Source: F-183 sp964627455
GTDB taxonomy: Bacteria; Acidobacteriota; Terriglobia; Bryobacterales; Bryobacteraceae
NCBI GenBank assembly: GCA_964627455.1
Contig: CAZVKC010000015.1
Span: forward strand, 44,020-108,019
DNA length: 64,000 bases
Direction: 5' to 3'
Every line of letters starts with the position of its first letter. Within the stretch, counting starts at the first letter, position 1. Shown here one piece after another: positions 1-9,504 of this stretch. Under the pieces are notes generated by a model that was not told the origin of the DNA, did no database searches, and saw only the letters and a list, made by a program, of their open reading frames with translations. The position numbers were made by a program, and so were the translations under genes.

Positions 1-230
1 GTCAGTAGTGCGGCGAGAGGCGCGAGCGTGAGCGAAACGCGGGTGCCGTGGAGCAGACGGGATAGACGGTCACGGCCCAGTTCGTCGGTCCCCAAGGGAT
101 GTTTTGAGTTGGGCGACAGGGACGGAGATTCACGATCCTGCTCGGCGTACGAGTAAGGCGACAGCCAACCGGCGAGCAGGCCGCCGAGTGCGATCATCAC
201 GAGCACCAGGGCGCAGATTCCGCGGATCAT
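1..230 (-). CDS. ABC transporter permease, DppC/OppC type (partial, runs off the window start)
   Basis: This is the N-terminal part of an inner-membrane permease of a peptide/nickel-type ABC importer. The readable 76 residues begin MIRGICALVLVMIALGGLL, a single hydrophobic helix. They continue with HPLGTDELGRDRLSRLLHGT, the conserved stretch that precedes the transmembrane core in DppC/OppC proteins. The start codon at 230-228 overlaps the stop of the upstream permease (ATGA overlap), so the two are translationally coupled and probably form a heterodimer. The C-terminal two thirds, with the EAA loop that contacts the ATPase, lie outside the window. No substrate-binding protein or ATPase is visible here, so the substrate is unknown. 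Confidence 0.85.
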   Translation of the reverse strand, partial: MIRGICALVLVMIALGGLLAGWLSPYSYAEQDRESPSLSPNSKHPLGTDELGRDRLSRLLHGTRVSLTLAPLAALL

Positions 231-1090
231 CCGAGACTCTCCTCCGCGGCCGCGGCTTGCGGCGCAAACAGGTCGGCGAGGGCGTTGGCGACGACGATCG
301 CCAGGGTAATCACCAGAATCAGTGGGGCCAGGAGATTCAAATCGCGGGATACGGCGGCTTTCCAGGCCAGATGACCGAGGCCGGGCGAGTCGCAGAGCGC
401 TTCCATGGGAATCGCCGCGCCTAACGCCGTGGCGCAGGATACCCCAAGCAGGGACAGCAATTGCGGCCGAACCAGTGCACCGGCATGGCGCAGGACAACA
501 GCGGCGCGACCCACTCCACGGGCCGCCGCAGCAAAGATACAGGGTTGCTCCATCGCGTCGCGCATCAACTGCCGGATGTAGCGAAAAATTTGAGGGAAGA
601 CAACGGCGGCGATCCCGATTCCGGCGGGGGCGCCCACGAGGAAGACGAGGAACGCGACCAGGCCGGCGGGCAAGGACAGGAGTCCGAACGAGGCGCCGGA
701 ACCGAGCCAGTCGAAGCCGCGCCAGAGGACTCCGGCAACACCGAGGAGCAGGGCCAGGCACCAGGCCAGAACCAGCCCGAGGCCAATCGAAGCCAAGGTC
801 ACCGGCCAGCGCTCGGCGAAGAGTTGGCGGACGGGAAGTCCCAGACTCTGCGAACTGCCCCAGTCCCCCGACCGCAATCGGCCCGCGAAATCCCGCGCAA
901 TCGCCCACAGCGGCGGACCTTCGGTTCGCAAACCCGCGACCGCGCGCGAATCGTAGCGGGCGTCGAGTTCCCGCTCGTCGACCCCGAAGCCGGGCGCCAT
1001 GCGGACCAGCAAAATCCCGAGCAAACCCGCGAAGGCGAGGGTCAGCGGGATCCGCAACAGGATTCGCAAGATGGCCGGGCGTGATGGCAT
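227..1090 (-). CDS. ABC transporter permease, DppB/OppB type
   Basis: The 287-residue inner-membrane protein has about six hydrophobic segments and the order expected of a DppB/OppB permease. It has an N-terminal helix (residues about 9-31) and a periplasmic stretch containing RLRSGDWGSSQSLGLPV, matching the 'GDLGxSxxxxxPV' region of the family. The core helices follow, and a cytoplasmic loop near residues 185-215 sits at the EAA-loop position. It is somewhat shorter than the usual 305-340 residues. It overlaps the downstream DppC-like gene by four bases. The DUF1501 gene ends 65 bp upstream on the same strand, so cotranscription is possible but functional linkage is doubtful. Substrate (peptide, nickel or sugar) cannot be inferred. 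Confidence 0.8.
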   Translation of the reverse strand: MPSRPAILRILLRIPLTLAFAGLLGILLVRMAPGFGVDERELDARYDSRAVAGLRTEGPPLWAIARDFAGRLRSGDWGSSQSLGLPVRQLFAERWPVTLASIGLGLVLAWCLALLLGVAGVLWRGFDWLGSGASFGLLSLPAGLVAFLVFLVGAPAGIGIAAVVFPQIFRYIRQLMRDAMEQPCIFAAAARGVGRAAVVLRHAGALVRPQLLSLLGVSCATALGAAIPMEALCDSPGLGHLAWKAAVSRDLNLLAPLILVITLAIVVANALADLFAPQAAAAEESLG

Positions 1091-1155
1091 ATACGGCGAA
1101 CTACTTACCCGTACATCGGCGGAAAGCCGCCATCACTTGATGATTTTTGTGAAAC

Positions 1156-2199
1156 TCAGAGCAGGCCGAGGCGTTTGGGATCGGAGTATCCCGGAAAGAC
1201 TAATCCCTTACTGCCCAACTGTTTAGCCACCAACTCACCGAGTACCGCCCGGAAATCCGTAGTCACGGCGAGGTCCCGGTTCTCGTACAACTGGTCTGGC
1301 GCAAGTCCCGGCCAATCTCCGTAGACCTTACCACCCTTGACCCCGCCACCGAGGACCAGCATCGCGTTGGCNNNNNNNNNNNNNNNNNNNNNNNNNNNNN
1401 NNNNNNNNNNNNNNNNNNNNNNNNNNNNNNNNNNNNNNNNNNNNNNNNNNNNNNNNNNNNNNNNNNNNNNNCTCTGCCCGAAGCGGCTGTCCGGGTACAC
1501 CGCTCCGTTGGCAGGCGCGTAGTCGCCCTTCTCGACTGACTGCACGGTTCGCACGGCGTTGAAGGTTTCGCGACCGGCGCCGCGCATCACCTGATCGAGC
1601 GCGCCAGCGTACATGTTTTCAAACGTTTGCGAACTGCGGGGATCCGGGATTTTGAAGTCCTTGAGGTTGTTGATGGCCACCGATTCCTGCCGGCCGCGCA
1701 CGGTGCGGGCGAGGGCAGGTCCCAGGCTGACGGCGCGCAGGGGCGAAGGCTTGGGATCCGGCGGCAGGGCGCGGTTCAGCCAGCCATCCTGCGTGGACTT
1801 CACCCCTGGCGTCCCGGATTCCATGTAGTCCTGCGCGTCGAAGTGCGACCGCGTCGGGTCAGGGGATCCAGCGGCTTCGACCACCGCGAGTGAGCGGTCC
1901 TTCCACGCGGCCATGAGCGGTGCCATTGCGGGATGAAAGCCGAAGAAGCCGTCGAGGTCCAGCACCGTGTCGCGGGCGACAGCGAGGTTTGGGCGAATGT
2001 CGTAATACTTCTGCTCGCCGTACGGGACCACCACGTTCAAACCGTCCACCGCGCCGCGCTGGAAAATAGCGATAAGGATTTTCCGGCGTTTCGCCGTCGC
2101 GTCGGTCGACAAGGCCGCCGCGCGAGCCAACCACGCCGGCGCGGACCCGACGCCCGCCATCGCAATCGCAGAGCTTTTCAGAAACAGTCTTCGATTCAT
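1156..2199 (-). CDS. DUF1501 family Tat-exported protein (interrupted by an assembly gap)
   Basis: The N-terminus MNRRLFLKSSAIAMAGVGS is a twin-arginine-type export signal ending near AWLARAAA. It is followed by the DUF1501 start (RKILIAIFQRGAVDGLNVVVP), a sulfatase/alkaline-phosphatase-like fold common in Planctomycetes and Acidobacteria. After the 100-N gap the C-terminus resumes with ANAMLVLGGGVKGGKVYGDW, typical of the family. The W-D-x-H, S-E-x-G-R and D-H motifs seen in the second DUF1501 protein of this window (50597-51991) are all absent. They must lie in the gap, which is therefore larger than drawn. The gene follows the DUF1800 gene after 5 bp, the usual two-gene arrangement. Biochemical function is unknown; a role in handling exported polymers is often guessed. 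Confidence 0.85.
   Translation of the reverse strand: MNRRLFLKSSAIAMAGVGSAPAWLARAAALSTDATAKRRKILIAIFQRGAVDGLNVVVPYGEQKYYDIRPNLAVARDTVLDLDGFFGFHPAMAPLMAAWKDRSLAVVEAAGSPDPTRSHFDAQDYMESGTPGVKSTQDGWLNRALPPDPKPSPLRAVSLGPALARTVRGRQESVAINNLKDFKIPDPRSSQTFENMYAGALDQVMRGAGRETFNAVRTVQSVEKGDYAPANGAVYPDSRFGQXXXXXXXXXXXXXXXXXXXXXXXXXXXXXXXXXXANAMLVLGGGVKGGKVYGDWPGLAPDQLYENRDLAVTTDFRAVLGELVAKQLGSKGLVFPGYSDPKRLGLL
1372..1471. other. Assembly gap (100 N) inside the DUF1501 gene
   Basis: Exactly 100 N, the conventional length for a gap of unknown size. The flanks show no shared sequence. Compared with the paralogue at 50597-51991, about 75 residues including the presumed metal-binding motifs should sit here, so the real gap is probably 200 bp or more. 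Confidence 0.97.
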
Positions 2200-2204
2200 C
2201 GCGG

Positions 2205-4004
2205 TTATCTCCTCTGGAACTCCGGCGAACCCAACAACAAACCGGCCACCAGTTCCGGTTTCGGATCGCCCTGCTGGAGCGCTTTCCCGATCGACTCCCG
2301 CGTCGCGGCTGACAAGCCCGAGGGCACGATCGATTTCTCGAGTTCGGCTTGCGTCGCCTCAGACGGGATCGACGCCTTCGCCCCAACGAACTTGTTCTGC
2401 GCAAGCGACAAGCCGAAGTTCATGCGGCCCAACAGCGCCGCCGAATTCACCCATTCCGAGTTCGCGGCCGGGTAGCCGGTCGGCTCCATCTTGCGATAGA
2501 GCGGCTGGCCGAGTTGCGCCAGTTGCTGCGCCAGGACGCCCGCGAAATCGACATCCGCGTTCACCGCACGCGCGGCGCTGGCTACCATTTCGAAGGGCGT
2601 CTTCACCTTGGCGCGATAGGCGCCGGCAGAGAGAAACTCGCGCGACAGGAACATCGTGCGCAGCACCGCGCGAATGTCGCCGTCCGTGTCGCGGAACGTC
2701 TTCGCCATGTGATCGATGAGTTCCTGCGGCGGGTCGTCGGCGACGAAGCGCATCGCGAGTTTGCGCGAAATGAACTTCGCGGTCGACGGGTGATGCGCGA
2801 CGAGATCGAGCACCTTGTCGCCGTCGCTTTGTCCACCGCCTGCCGGGATCGTGACACCGAGCACGGTCTTTTCGCCCTTGTCGTGCACGCGGTCGTTATA
2901 GAAGAACTCAGCGCTGCGACGCGGATCGCGAATCGTCCAGCCGGTCAGGCAACGCGCGACCTCCGTCACGTCCTTTTGTGTGTAACCGCCGTCGACGCCG
3001 AGCGTGTGCAGTTCCATCAATTCGCGGGCGTAGTTTTCGTTGAGTCCACGGGTTTTCACGCGGCGGTTGGCGCCGGGCGCAACGGACTGCCAGTTGTCGA
3101 GATAGAACAGCATCGCGGGATGATGGGCGGTCGCCGCGAGCAGGTCCTTAAACTTGCCGAGCACATGCGGGCGGATGGCCTCGCGCTCGTAGGACGGCAC
3201 CAGATGCCGGTCGGCGCCCTTGTCGAAGAAGACGTTGAAGTGGTTGTACCAGAAATCCACCAGCAGTTCTTCGAGTTGGTGGTTCGAGTAGATCGCGCGT
3301 TGCAGTTTCGCTTCGTTGAGATCGAAGGCGATCACCTGCTGCGGGTTGTTGAGCCGGATGATTTTGCGGCGCATCGCGGTGGACGCGACAGGGGTGAGTC
3401 CACGGCGCATCGGCGCGGGCATGGCCAGCAGTAAACGGTCCGCTTTGTCGTCAGGCAGCGCGGCAAGGAACTCGCGTTTTTGCTGCGGCGTGCCGGCTCG
3501 CAGTGTGCGGATCTCGGCGGGCGTCAAGACTTCGAGCAGGCGTTTGCGAACCTCTTCCTGCGGCGGGGCAGCGGTAGTCTTTTCTTCGGGGTTTTCCTTG
3601 GCCTGCGACCGCGCGGCAGCCTGCTGTACGGCATATCGCAGGATCGGGTCTTCCGGAAGGTCGCCGTTCGCCATTTGGCGGATCACCTGCGGCGGCGGGT
3701 ACGCGCGGAAGAGTTCCGGCGCCGGCATGTGGATCGATTTCAATTCTGCGAGTTTGGCGGCAAGCACCGGGTTTTCGGGAATACGCTCCGGGTGCAACTG
3801 TTCGTCAATCCACGTTTCGACTCCGATCTTTCGAACATGTTCGACATCCGCCGGGCGTGCGCCGAAGGTCAGCCGGTCGGCCACGTGCAGCGCCTGTTGC
3901 TCTTTGTTTAGTTTCGTTTGAAAAGGTTTGGAGGCGCTGGCGTCGAAGTTCGCGACGGCCAGTGCCGCCACCGCAGCGAATGCGAATCGAACCGTGGCAG
4001 GCAT
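2205..4004 (-). CDS. DUF1800 family exported protein
   Basis: The 599-residue protein begins with a hydrophobic export signal (MPATVRFAFAAVAALAVANFDASA). It then shows the DUF1800 hallmarks: an N-terminal helix region with LTFGARPADVEHVRKIGVETWIDEQL (about residues 44-69), a central WYNHFNVFFDKG, then NYARELMELHTLGVDGGYTQKDV and a cysteine-containing ARCLTGW. The C-terminal domain has KFISRKLAMRFV and a conserved PTGYP motif. Residues about 130-230 form an Ala/Lys-rich spacer. The partner DUF1501 gene starts 5 bp downstream, so the pair is almost certainly cotranscribed. Molecular function is not established for the family; export and pairing are the only inferences made here. Confidence 0.9.
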   Translation of the reverse strand: MPATVRFAFAAVAALAVANFDASASKPFQTKLNKEQQALHVADRLTFGARPADVEHVRKIGVETWIDEQLHPERIPENPVLAAKLAELKSIHMPAPELFRAYPPPQVIRQMANGDLPEDPILRYAVQQAAARSQAKENPEEKTTAAPPQEEVRKRLLEVLTPAEIRTLRAGTPQQKREFLAALPDDKADRLLLAMPAPMRRGLTPVASTAMRRKIIRLNNPQQVIAFDLNEAKLQRAIYSNHQLEELLVDFWYNHFNVFFDKGADRHLVPSYEREAIRPHVLGKFKDLLAATAHHPAMLFYLDNWQSVAPGANRRVKTRGLNENYARELMELHTLGVDGGYTQKDVTEVARCLTGWTIRDPRRSAEFFYNDRVHDKGEKTVLGVTIPAGGGQSDGDKVLDLVAHHPSTAKFISRKLAMRFVADDPPQELIDHMAKTFRDTDGDIRAVLRTMFLSREFLSAGAYRAKVKTPFEMVASAARAVNADVDFAGVLAQQLAQLGQPLYRKMEPTGYPAANSEWVNSAALLGRMNFGLSLAQNKFVGAKASIPSEATQAELEKSIVPSGLSAATRESIGKALQQGDPKPELVAGLLLGSPEFQRR

Positions 4005-4041
4005 ACACCATTACTAACGCGAGAACCGCCCGGAAGTTTCC

Positions 4042-4950
4042 CTACGACTTTTGTTCGACGACGAGGAGTCCGGCGCGGGCAAAGAAAGCAAGCGTGCCGG
4101 GATCTGCGTTCTCCAGTGCGGACAATAACGAACGGTCGGCAGAATCGAGGTCCACGAGCGCGCCGAAGTAGTTCATGATCGGATTCACGTTCGCTGCCGC
4201 GAGACGGCGTGCGGGTTCCCAGGCTTGCACTGCGCGTCCCGCGACTTCGGCGACGAGCGGGCGGGGATGGCTCAGCGCTTCGACAACACCGGTTTGCGCC
4301 GGATCGACGCCCTGCACGGTCGCCGGGAACGACTCCCCGGTGACCCACCAGATGCGATCCGCGGCCCCGGGATCCGGTTCGCGGCCGGCNNNNNNNNNNN
4401 NNNNNNNNNNNNNNNNNNNNNNNNNNNNNNNNNNNNNNNNNNNNNNNNNNNNNNNNNNNNNNNNNNNNNNNNNNNNNNNNNNNNNNNNNATCGCCAGCAG
4501 CCGATCGCGCCAGGGCCGGTCACGATCCTCATGAAAACTCACGAACGCGATGCCATCGGGACTGAGATGCCGGTCTACGAACACCAGCAGATCCGCGCGG
4601 ACCTCCGCTGGGACCCAGGAATACAGCCCGTTCGCGATGATCACGTCATACACGCCCTCGACCTCGCGAAAATCCTGCACGCGAAACTCGACGCGCGGCA
4701 ACGCGAGCAACCCGTGCGCGAACTCCTGCGCATCGGCGATGGCGGTCGACGCCAGATCCACGCCGACGCACTCGCAGCCCGAAGTCGCGGCAATCCAGGC
4801 CAGGTTCCGGCCCGCCCCGCATCCGATATCGAGAACCCGCACGCCGGCAGGCGCGGCGAATCCATGCAACATCGCGAGACCGCCCAGCGCATACGGATGG
4901 GTCCGCGGTAGCGGCGCACTCGGAAACGGAAAGAGGTCGTAGGGATTCAA
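4042..4950 (-). CDS. Class I SAM-dependent methyltransferase (interrupted by an assembly gap)
   Basis: The N-terminal half is a clear class I methyltransferase. VLDIGCGAGRNLAWIA near residue 40 is motif I (SAM binding), CVGVDLAS is motif II and DVIIANGLYSWVP is the motif IV region. The 'YSWVP' form is typical of methyltransferases that carry an extra C-terminal regulatory domain, and that domain would fall across the 100-N gap at 4390-4489. The C-terminal piece (WVTGESFPATVQG through AFFARAGLLVV) is acidic and Ala-rich. The reading frame happens to stay open through the gap, but true length and continuity are unknown. The gene is divergent from fabD. Substrate is unknown. Confidence 0.75.
   Translation of the reverse strand: MNPYDLFPFPSAPLPRTHPYALGGLAMLHGFAAPAGVRVLDIGCGAGRNLAWIAATSGCECVGVDLASTAIADAQEFAHGLLALPRVEFRVQDFREVEGVYDVIIANGLYSWVPAEVRADLLVFVDRHLSPDGIAFVSFHEDRDRPWRDRLLAXXXXXXXXXXXXXXXXXXXXXXXXXXXXXXXXXXAGREPDPGAADRIWWVTGESFPATVQGVDPAQTGVVEALSHPRPLVAEVAGRAVQAWEPARRLAAANVNPIMNYFGALVDLDSADRSLLSALENADPGTLAFFARAGLLVVEQKS
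4390..4489. other. Assembly gap (100 N) inside the methyltransferase gene
   Basis: One hundred N interrupt the methyltransferase between RDRLLA and AGREPDP. The flanks share no repeated sequence, so this is probably real missing DNA of unknown length. Confidence 0.97.
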
Positions 4951-5008
4951 CCAGTATCCAGACTAACAGCGCGACCCGGCGGTGGTGCGCGAAAATGGAG
5001 AAATCATC

Positions 5009-5938
5009 ATGGAAAAGACCGCTTTCGTATTCCCTGGGCAGGGTTCCCAGTTCGCAGGCATGGGCAAGTCGCTCGCCGACAATTTCGAGTGCGCCCGCCG
5101 CGTGTTTGAAGAGGCCGACGAGGCGCTCGGATTCAAGATTTCGCAGATCTGCTTCGAGGGTCCGGACGAAGCGCTGAAGCTCACCGAGAACACCCAACCC
5201 GCGCTGGTTACGGTATCCACCGCCGCGTATGCCGTTCTCAAAGAGAAGGGCCTCGCGAACCCTGATTATGTCGCCGGACACAGTCTCGGTGAATATTCCG
5301 CGCTGGTCGCCGCCGGGTCGCTGGCGTTCGCCGACGCCGTGCGCATCGTGCGCAACCGCGGCCGCTACATGCAGGAAGCCGTGCCGCAGGGCGTCGGCGC
5401 GATGGCCGCGTTGTTGAAGCTTCCCGAAGACAAGCTCGAGGGGATCCTCGCCGAAGCGGCGCAGGGCGAAGTGGTGTCCGCCGCGAACCTCAACTCGCCG
5501 GATCAAGTGGTGATCGCGGGTCACACCGCAGCCGTGAATCGCGCCGTCGAACTCGCCAAGGCGGCCGGAGCCAAGCGCGCCGTTCTGCTGCCAGTGAGCG
5601 CGCCGTTCCACTGCAGCCTGATGCAACCGGCGCAGGAACGTCTCAAGGCCGATCTCGACGCCGCCCATTTCGCGGACCTCGCCGTTCCGCTCGTCAACAA
5701 CTGGCAGGCACGCGAAATCCGCACGGGCGCCGAAGCGCGCGAAGGTTTGTACCAGCAGGTTCCGAACCCGGTTCGCTGGACGCCGTCGATTCGCCACCTC
5801 GCCGCGCAGGGCGTCACCCGCCTCGTGGAAGTGGGCGCGGGCGCGGTGCTGACCGGCCTGCTGCGCAACATCGATTCGAACCTGAAGGGCGCGAAGTTCG
5901 GCGAAGCCGCGGACCTCGATAAGCTGACCGCGGCTTAG
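5009..5938 (+). CDS. fabD: Malonyl-CoA:ACP transacylase (FabD)
   Basis: This cytoplasmic enzyme moves the malonyl group from CoA to acyl carrier protein to start fatty-acid elongation. The sequence opens MEKTAFVFPGQGSQFAGMGK. It carries the catalytic serine in GHSLGEYSAL, the family arginine in VRNRGRYMQ, and the histidine in APFHCSLM. The ending VEVGAGAVLTGLLRNID is also typical, and the length (309 residues) is normal. I chose the ATG at 5009, not the in-frame GTG at 4982, because the protein then starts at the family position and GGAG lies just upstream. It stands alone here rather than in a fab cluster. Its stop is three bases from that of the convergent quinoprotein gene. Confidence 0.96.
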   Translation: MEKTAFVFPGQGSQFAGMGKSLADNFECARRVFEEADEALGFKISQICFEGPDEALKLTENTQPALVTVSTAAYAVLKEKGLANPDYVAGHSLGEYSALVAAGSLAFADAVRIVRNRGRYMQEAVPQGVGAMAALLKLPEDKLEGILAEAAQGEVVSAANLNSPDQVVIAGHTAAVNRAVELAKAAGAKRAVLLPVSAPFHCSLMQPAQERLKADLDAAHFADLAVPLVNNWQAREIRTGAEAREGLYQQVPNPVRWTPSIRHLAAQGVTRLVEVGAGAVLTGLLRNIDSNLKGAKFGEAADLDKLTAA

Positions 5939-5941
5939 CCG

Positions 5942-7819
5942 TTATTTCCCATCCACCGAGAAGGCAAGCAGGACGTTCCCTGCTTGCCCTCCGATGAACG
6001 CATACCCGGAATTCACGTAGACCATTCCGTCGACGATCGTGGCGCCCGGCCCGTCGATCGCGCCGCCTCTTGCCGGGACCTTGTTCACGGTCGTGAATTC
6101 GCGGAACGTGTCGAAGTCCCAAATCACCTTGCCGTCTTTGCTCGAATAGGCGCGGAAGTGTCCGTCTACGGAGCCCGAGAAGACGACGCCGGGCATCGCG
6201 GTCACCGCCGCGGATTGCGCGGGACTGCATGGCGAGCGGTCCCCGCACTCGCCCGGTTTCGCGTACCAGACCTTCTCGCCATCCTTCACACTCAGCGCGA
6301 ACAATCCGCCGCCGATTTTGGGATCGATTTTCAGCCCCATGCCCATCTTAGCGTCGGGTCCGAACTGAAACTGCAGGTCCGAGATCGCGGCGTACAGGCG
6401 CTCGCCATCCGAAGCCGGGCCCCACTGGATGCCACCGGCGCGTCCACCTCTGCCGAGTTTCGTTTCCCAGATCGTGGCGCCTTTCCGGTCCGGATCGAGC
6501 GCATACACGTTGCCGGACTTTTGACCTGCGATGAGCGCCCGCTTGCCGCCGGCGAGGGTGAGCAGAATCGGCGAGGATCCGAAATCGGCGTCGGGCGCGT
6601 CCTGGTTGGGACAGTTCATTTCGTTGACGCCGAGTCCTTTGAGGCCGGTGCCGCAGGCGATGTTCCAGATATCGCCCTTCGTCATCTGGCGATGCCAGAC
6701 GATGGCGCCGGTTTTGAGGTCCATGGCGATGATCGCGTCGCTCATATCGCTGTCGGGCTCGGAGTAGTTGTCGCCGGTCGCGACATACAGCACGCCGGAC
6801 TTCGCGTCGATCGTCGGCGAAGACCACACCGCCGCGCCCGAAGGTCCGAACAACTGCGTCCCCGAGGCGTTTTTCTTCGTTGGCTTCGCGGCTTCCTTGA
6901 TCGTGTACGTCTTCCAGATCTGTTTGCCGGTCGCGGAATCGAGCGCGACGACGCTGCCGCGGAAGGTGCAGCATCCGTACAGCGGATTGCCGCCGGTCCC
7001 TTCTTCGAACGAAGAAACGGGTATGTACAGTTTTCCCTGATGGTATTTGAGAGCGCCGGTGATGCGGACTTCCGGATGCGATTCCACCTGCGTTTTCCAG
7101 ACCAGCTTGCCGGTGGTCGCATTGAGCGCGTAGACGTTGCCGCGGCCGTCACCGGCGAAGGCGAGTCCATCTTCGATGGTGATCGTGGCGCGCACGAAGC
7201 CTTCGGTCGGGAAATACCAATACGTGCAGCCGGACTTCGCGTCGAGCGAGTAGATCTTGCGGCCCGCGCTGCCGACGAAGATACGGCCGCCCACGACCGT
7301 GGGCTGGGCGTACGCCATGAGGTCGCCGGGATATCCGAAGGCCCACTTCAGCTTCAGCTTCGGGACGTCGGCTGCGGATAGCTTCGCCATCGAGGCGGGT
7401 TGAAAGCGCTTGTTGGCGGGGTCGAGACCCCAGCCGTTCCAGTGCGGGTCTTTCCAGGGGTCCGCGGGCATCGTGCCGGGGGCGCCCGCGCAGTAGGATT
7501 CCTTCGCCGGAACATCCGGCGCGCCGGCGCCGAGCTTCTTTGCCGACAGGAACTCGGCCACCAGCATGCGTTGCGGCACAGAGAGTAAACCCGACTGCGC
7601 CATCATCACGCCGGTATTCATGGTGGCGAGGATCCGTTCCGCCGACATCGTGGCGAGGACATCGCGGCGCGGCGCTCGACCGCCCATTCCCGACTCGTGG
7701 CACGTGCCGCAGAATCCCTGGTACAAGGCATTGGCGGCGCCCGCCGGGGCATCCTGCGGGAAGGCCGGGAAACACGCCGTGAAAAGCAGCATCGCGACGG
7801 ACAACGTGCGCTGGATCAT
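5942..7819 (-). CDS. Exported quinoprotein (PQQ beta-propeller) with N-terminal haem-c domain
   Basis: The 625-residue exported protein begins with a signal peptide (MIQRTLSVAMLLFTACFPAFPQ). A small class I cytochrome c domain follows, with the haem site CGTCH near residue 36 and a distal Met in NTGVMMAQSG. An eight-bladed PQQ-type propeller fills the rest, seen as repeated 'A/G-x-x-G-x-x-W' blade ends such as LNATTGKLVWKTQ and LDSATGKQIWKTY. The order cytochrome-then-propeller and the opening NKRFQPA resemble polyvinyl-alcohol-dehydrogenase-like quinoproteins more than methanol dehydrogenases. Two adjacent cysteines (YGCCTF) occur, a feature also known in methanol/alcohol quinoproteins. It probably oxidises an alcohol or sugar in the periplasm. 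Whether it uses PQQ is not shown. Confidence 0.85.
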   Translation of the reverse strand: MIQRTLSVAMLLFTACFPAFPQDAPAGAANALYQGFCGTCHESGMGGRAPRRDVLATMSAERILATMNTGVMMAQSGLLSVPQRMLVAEFLSAKKLGAGAPDVPAKESYCAGAPGTMPADPWKDPHWNGWGLDPANKRFQPASMAKLSAADVPKLKLKWAFGYPGDLMAYAQPTVVGGRIFVGSAGRKIYSLDAKSGCTYWYFPTEGFVRATITIEDGLAFAGDGRGNVYALNATTGKLVWKTQVESHPEVRITGALKYHQGKLYIPVSSFEEGTGGNPLYGCCTFRGSVVALDSATGKQIWKTYTIKEAAKPTKKNASGTQLFGPSGAAVWSSPTIDAKSGVLYVATGDNYSEPDSDMSDAIIAMDLKTGAIVWHRQMTKGDIWNIACGTGLKGLGVNEMNCPNQDAPDADFGSSPILLTLAGGKRALIAGQKSGNVYALDPDRKGATIWETKLGRGGRAGGIQWGPASDGERLYAAISDLQFQFGPDAKMGMGLKIDPKIGGGLFALSVKDGEKVWYAKPGECGDRSPCSPAQSAAVTAMPGVVFSGSVDGHFRAYSSKDGKVIWDFDTFREFTTVNKVPARGGAIDGPGATIVDGMVYVNSGYAFIGGQAGNVLLAFSVDGK

Positions 7820-7886
7820 AGCCGGGGATTATATCGAAACCGCCATTCAAGAACACGCAGCTGTCTCCGATACGTCAATTGGGGCC

Positions 7887-9446
<1,560 letters not shown>

Positions 9447-9504
9447 CAAACCCGTACCCTCGTTCGTCGCAAGTTATACTGGCAGCAGCCAGACCAACCT
9501 GCTT

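Noticed and set aside
322..1140. Long open frame opposite the DppB-like permease
   Set aside because: Arg/Pro/Gly-rich translation typical of antisense shadows in GC-rich DNA; the opposite strand has clear family motifs.
5984..7381. 465-codon frame opposite the quinoprotein
   Set aside because: Shadow of the PQQ propeller gene; composition is unlike any real protein here and no domain is recognisable.
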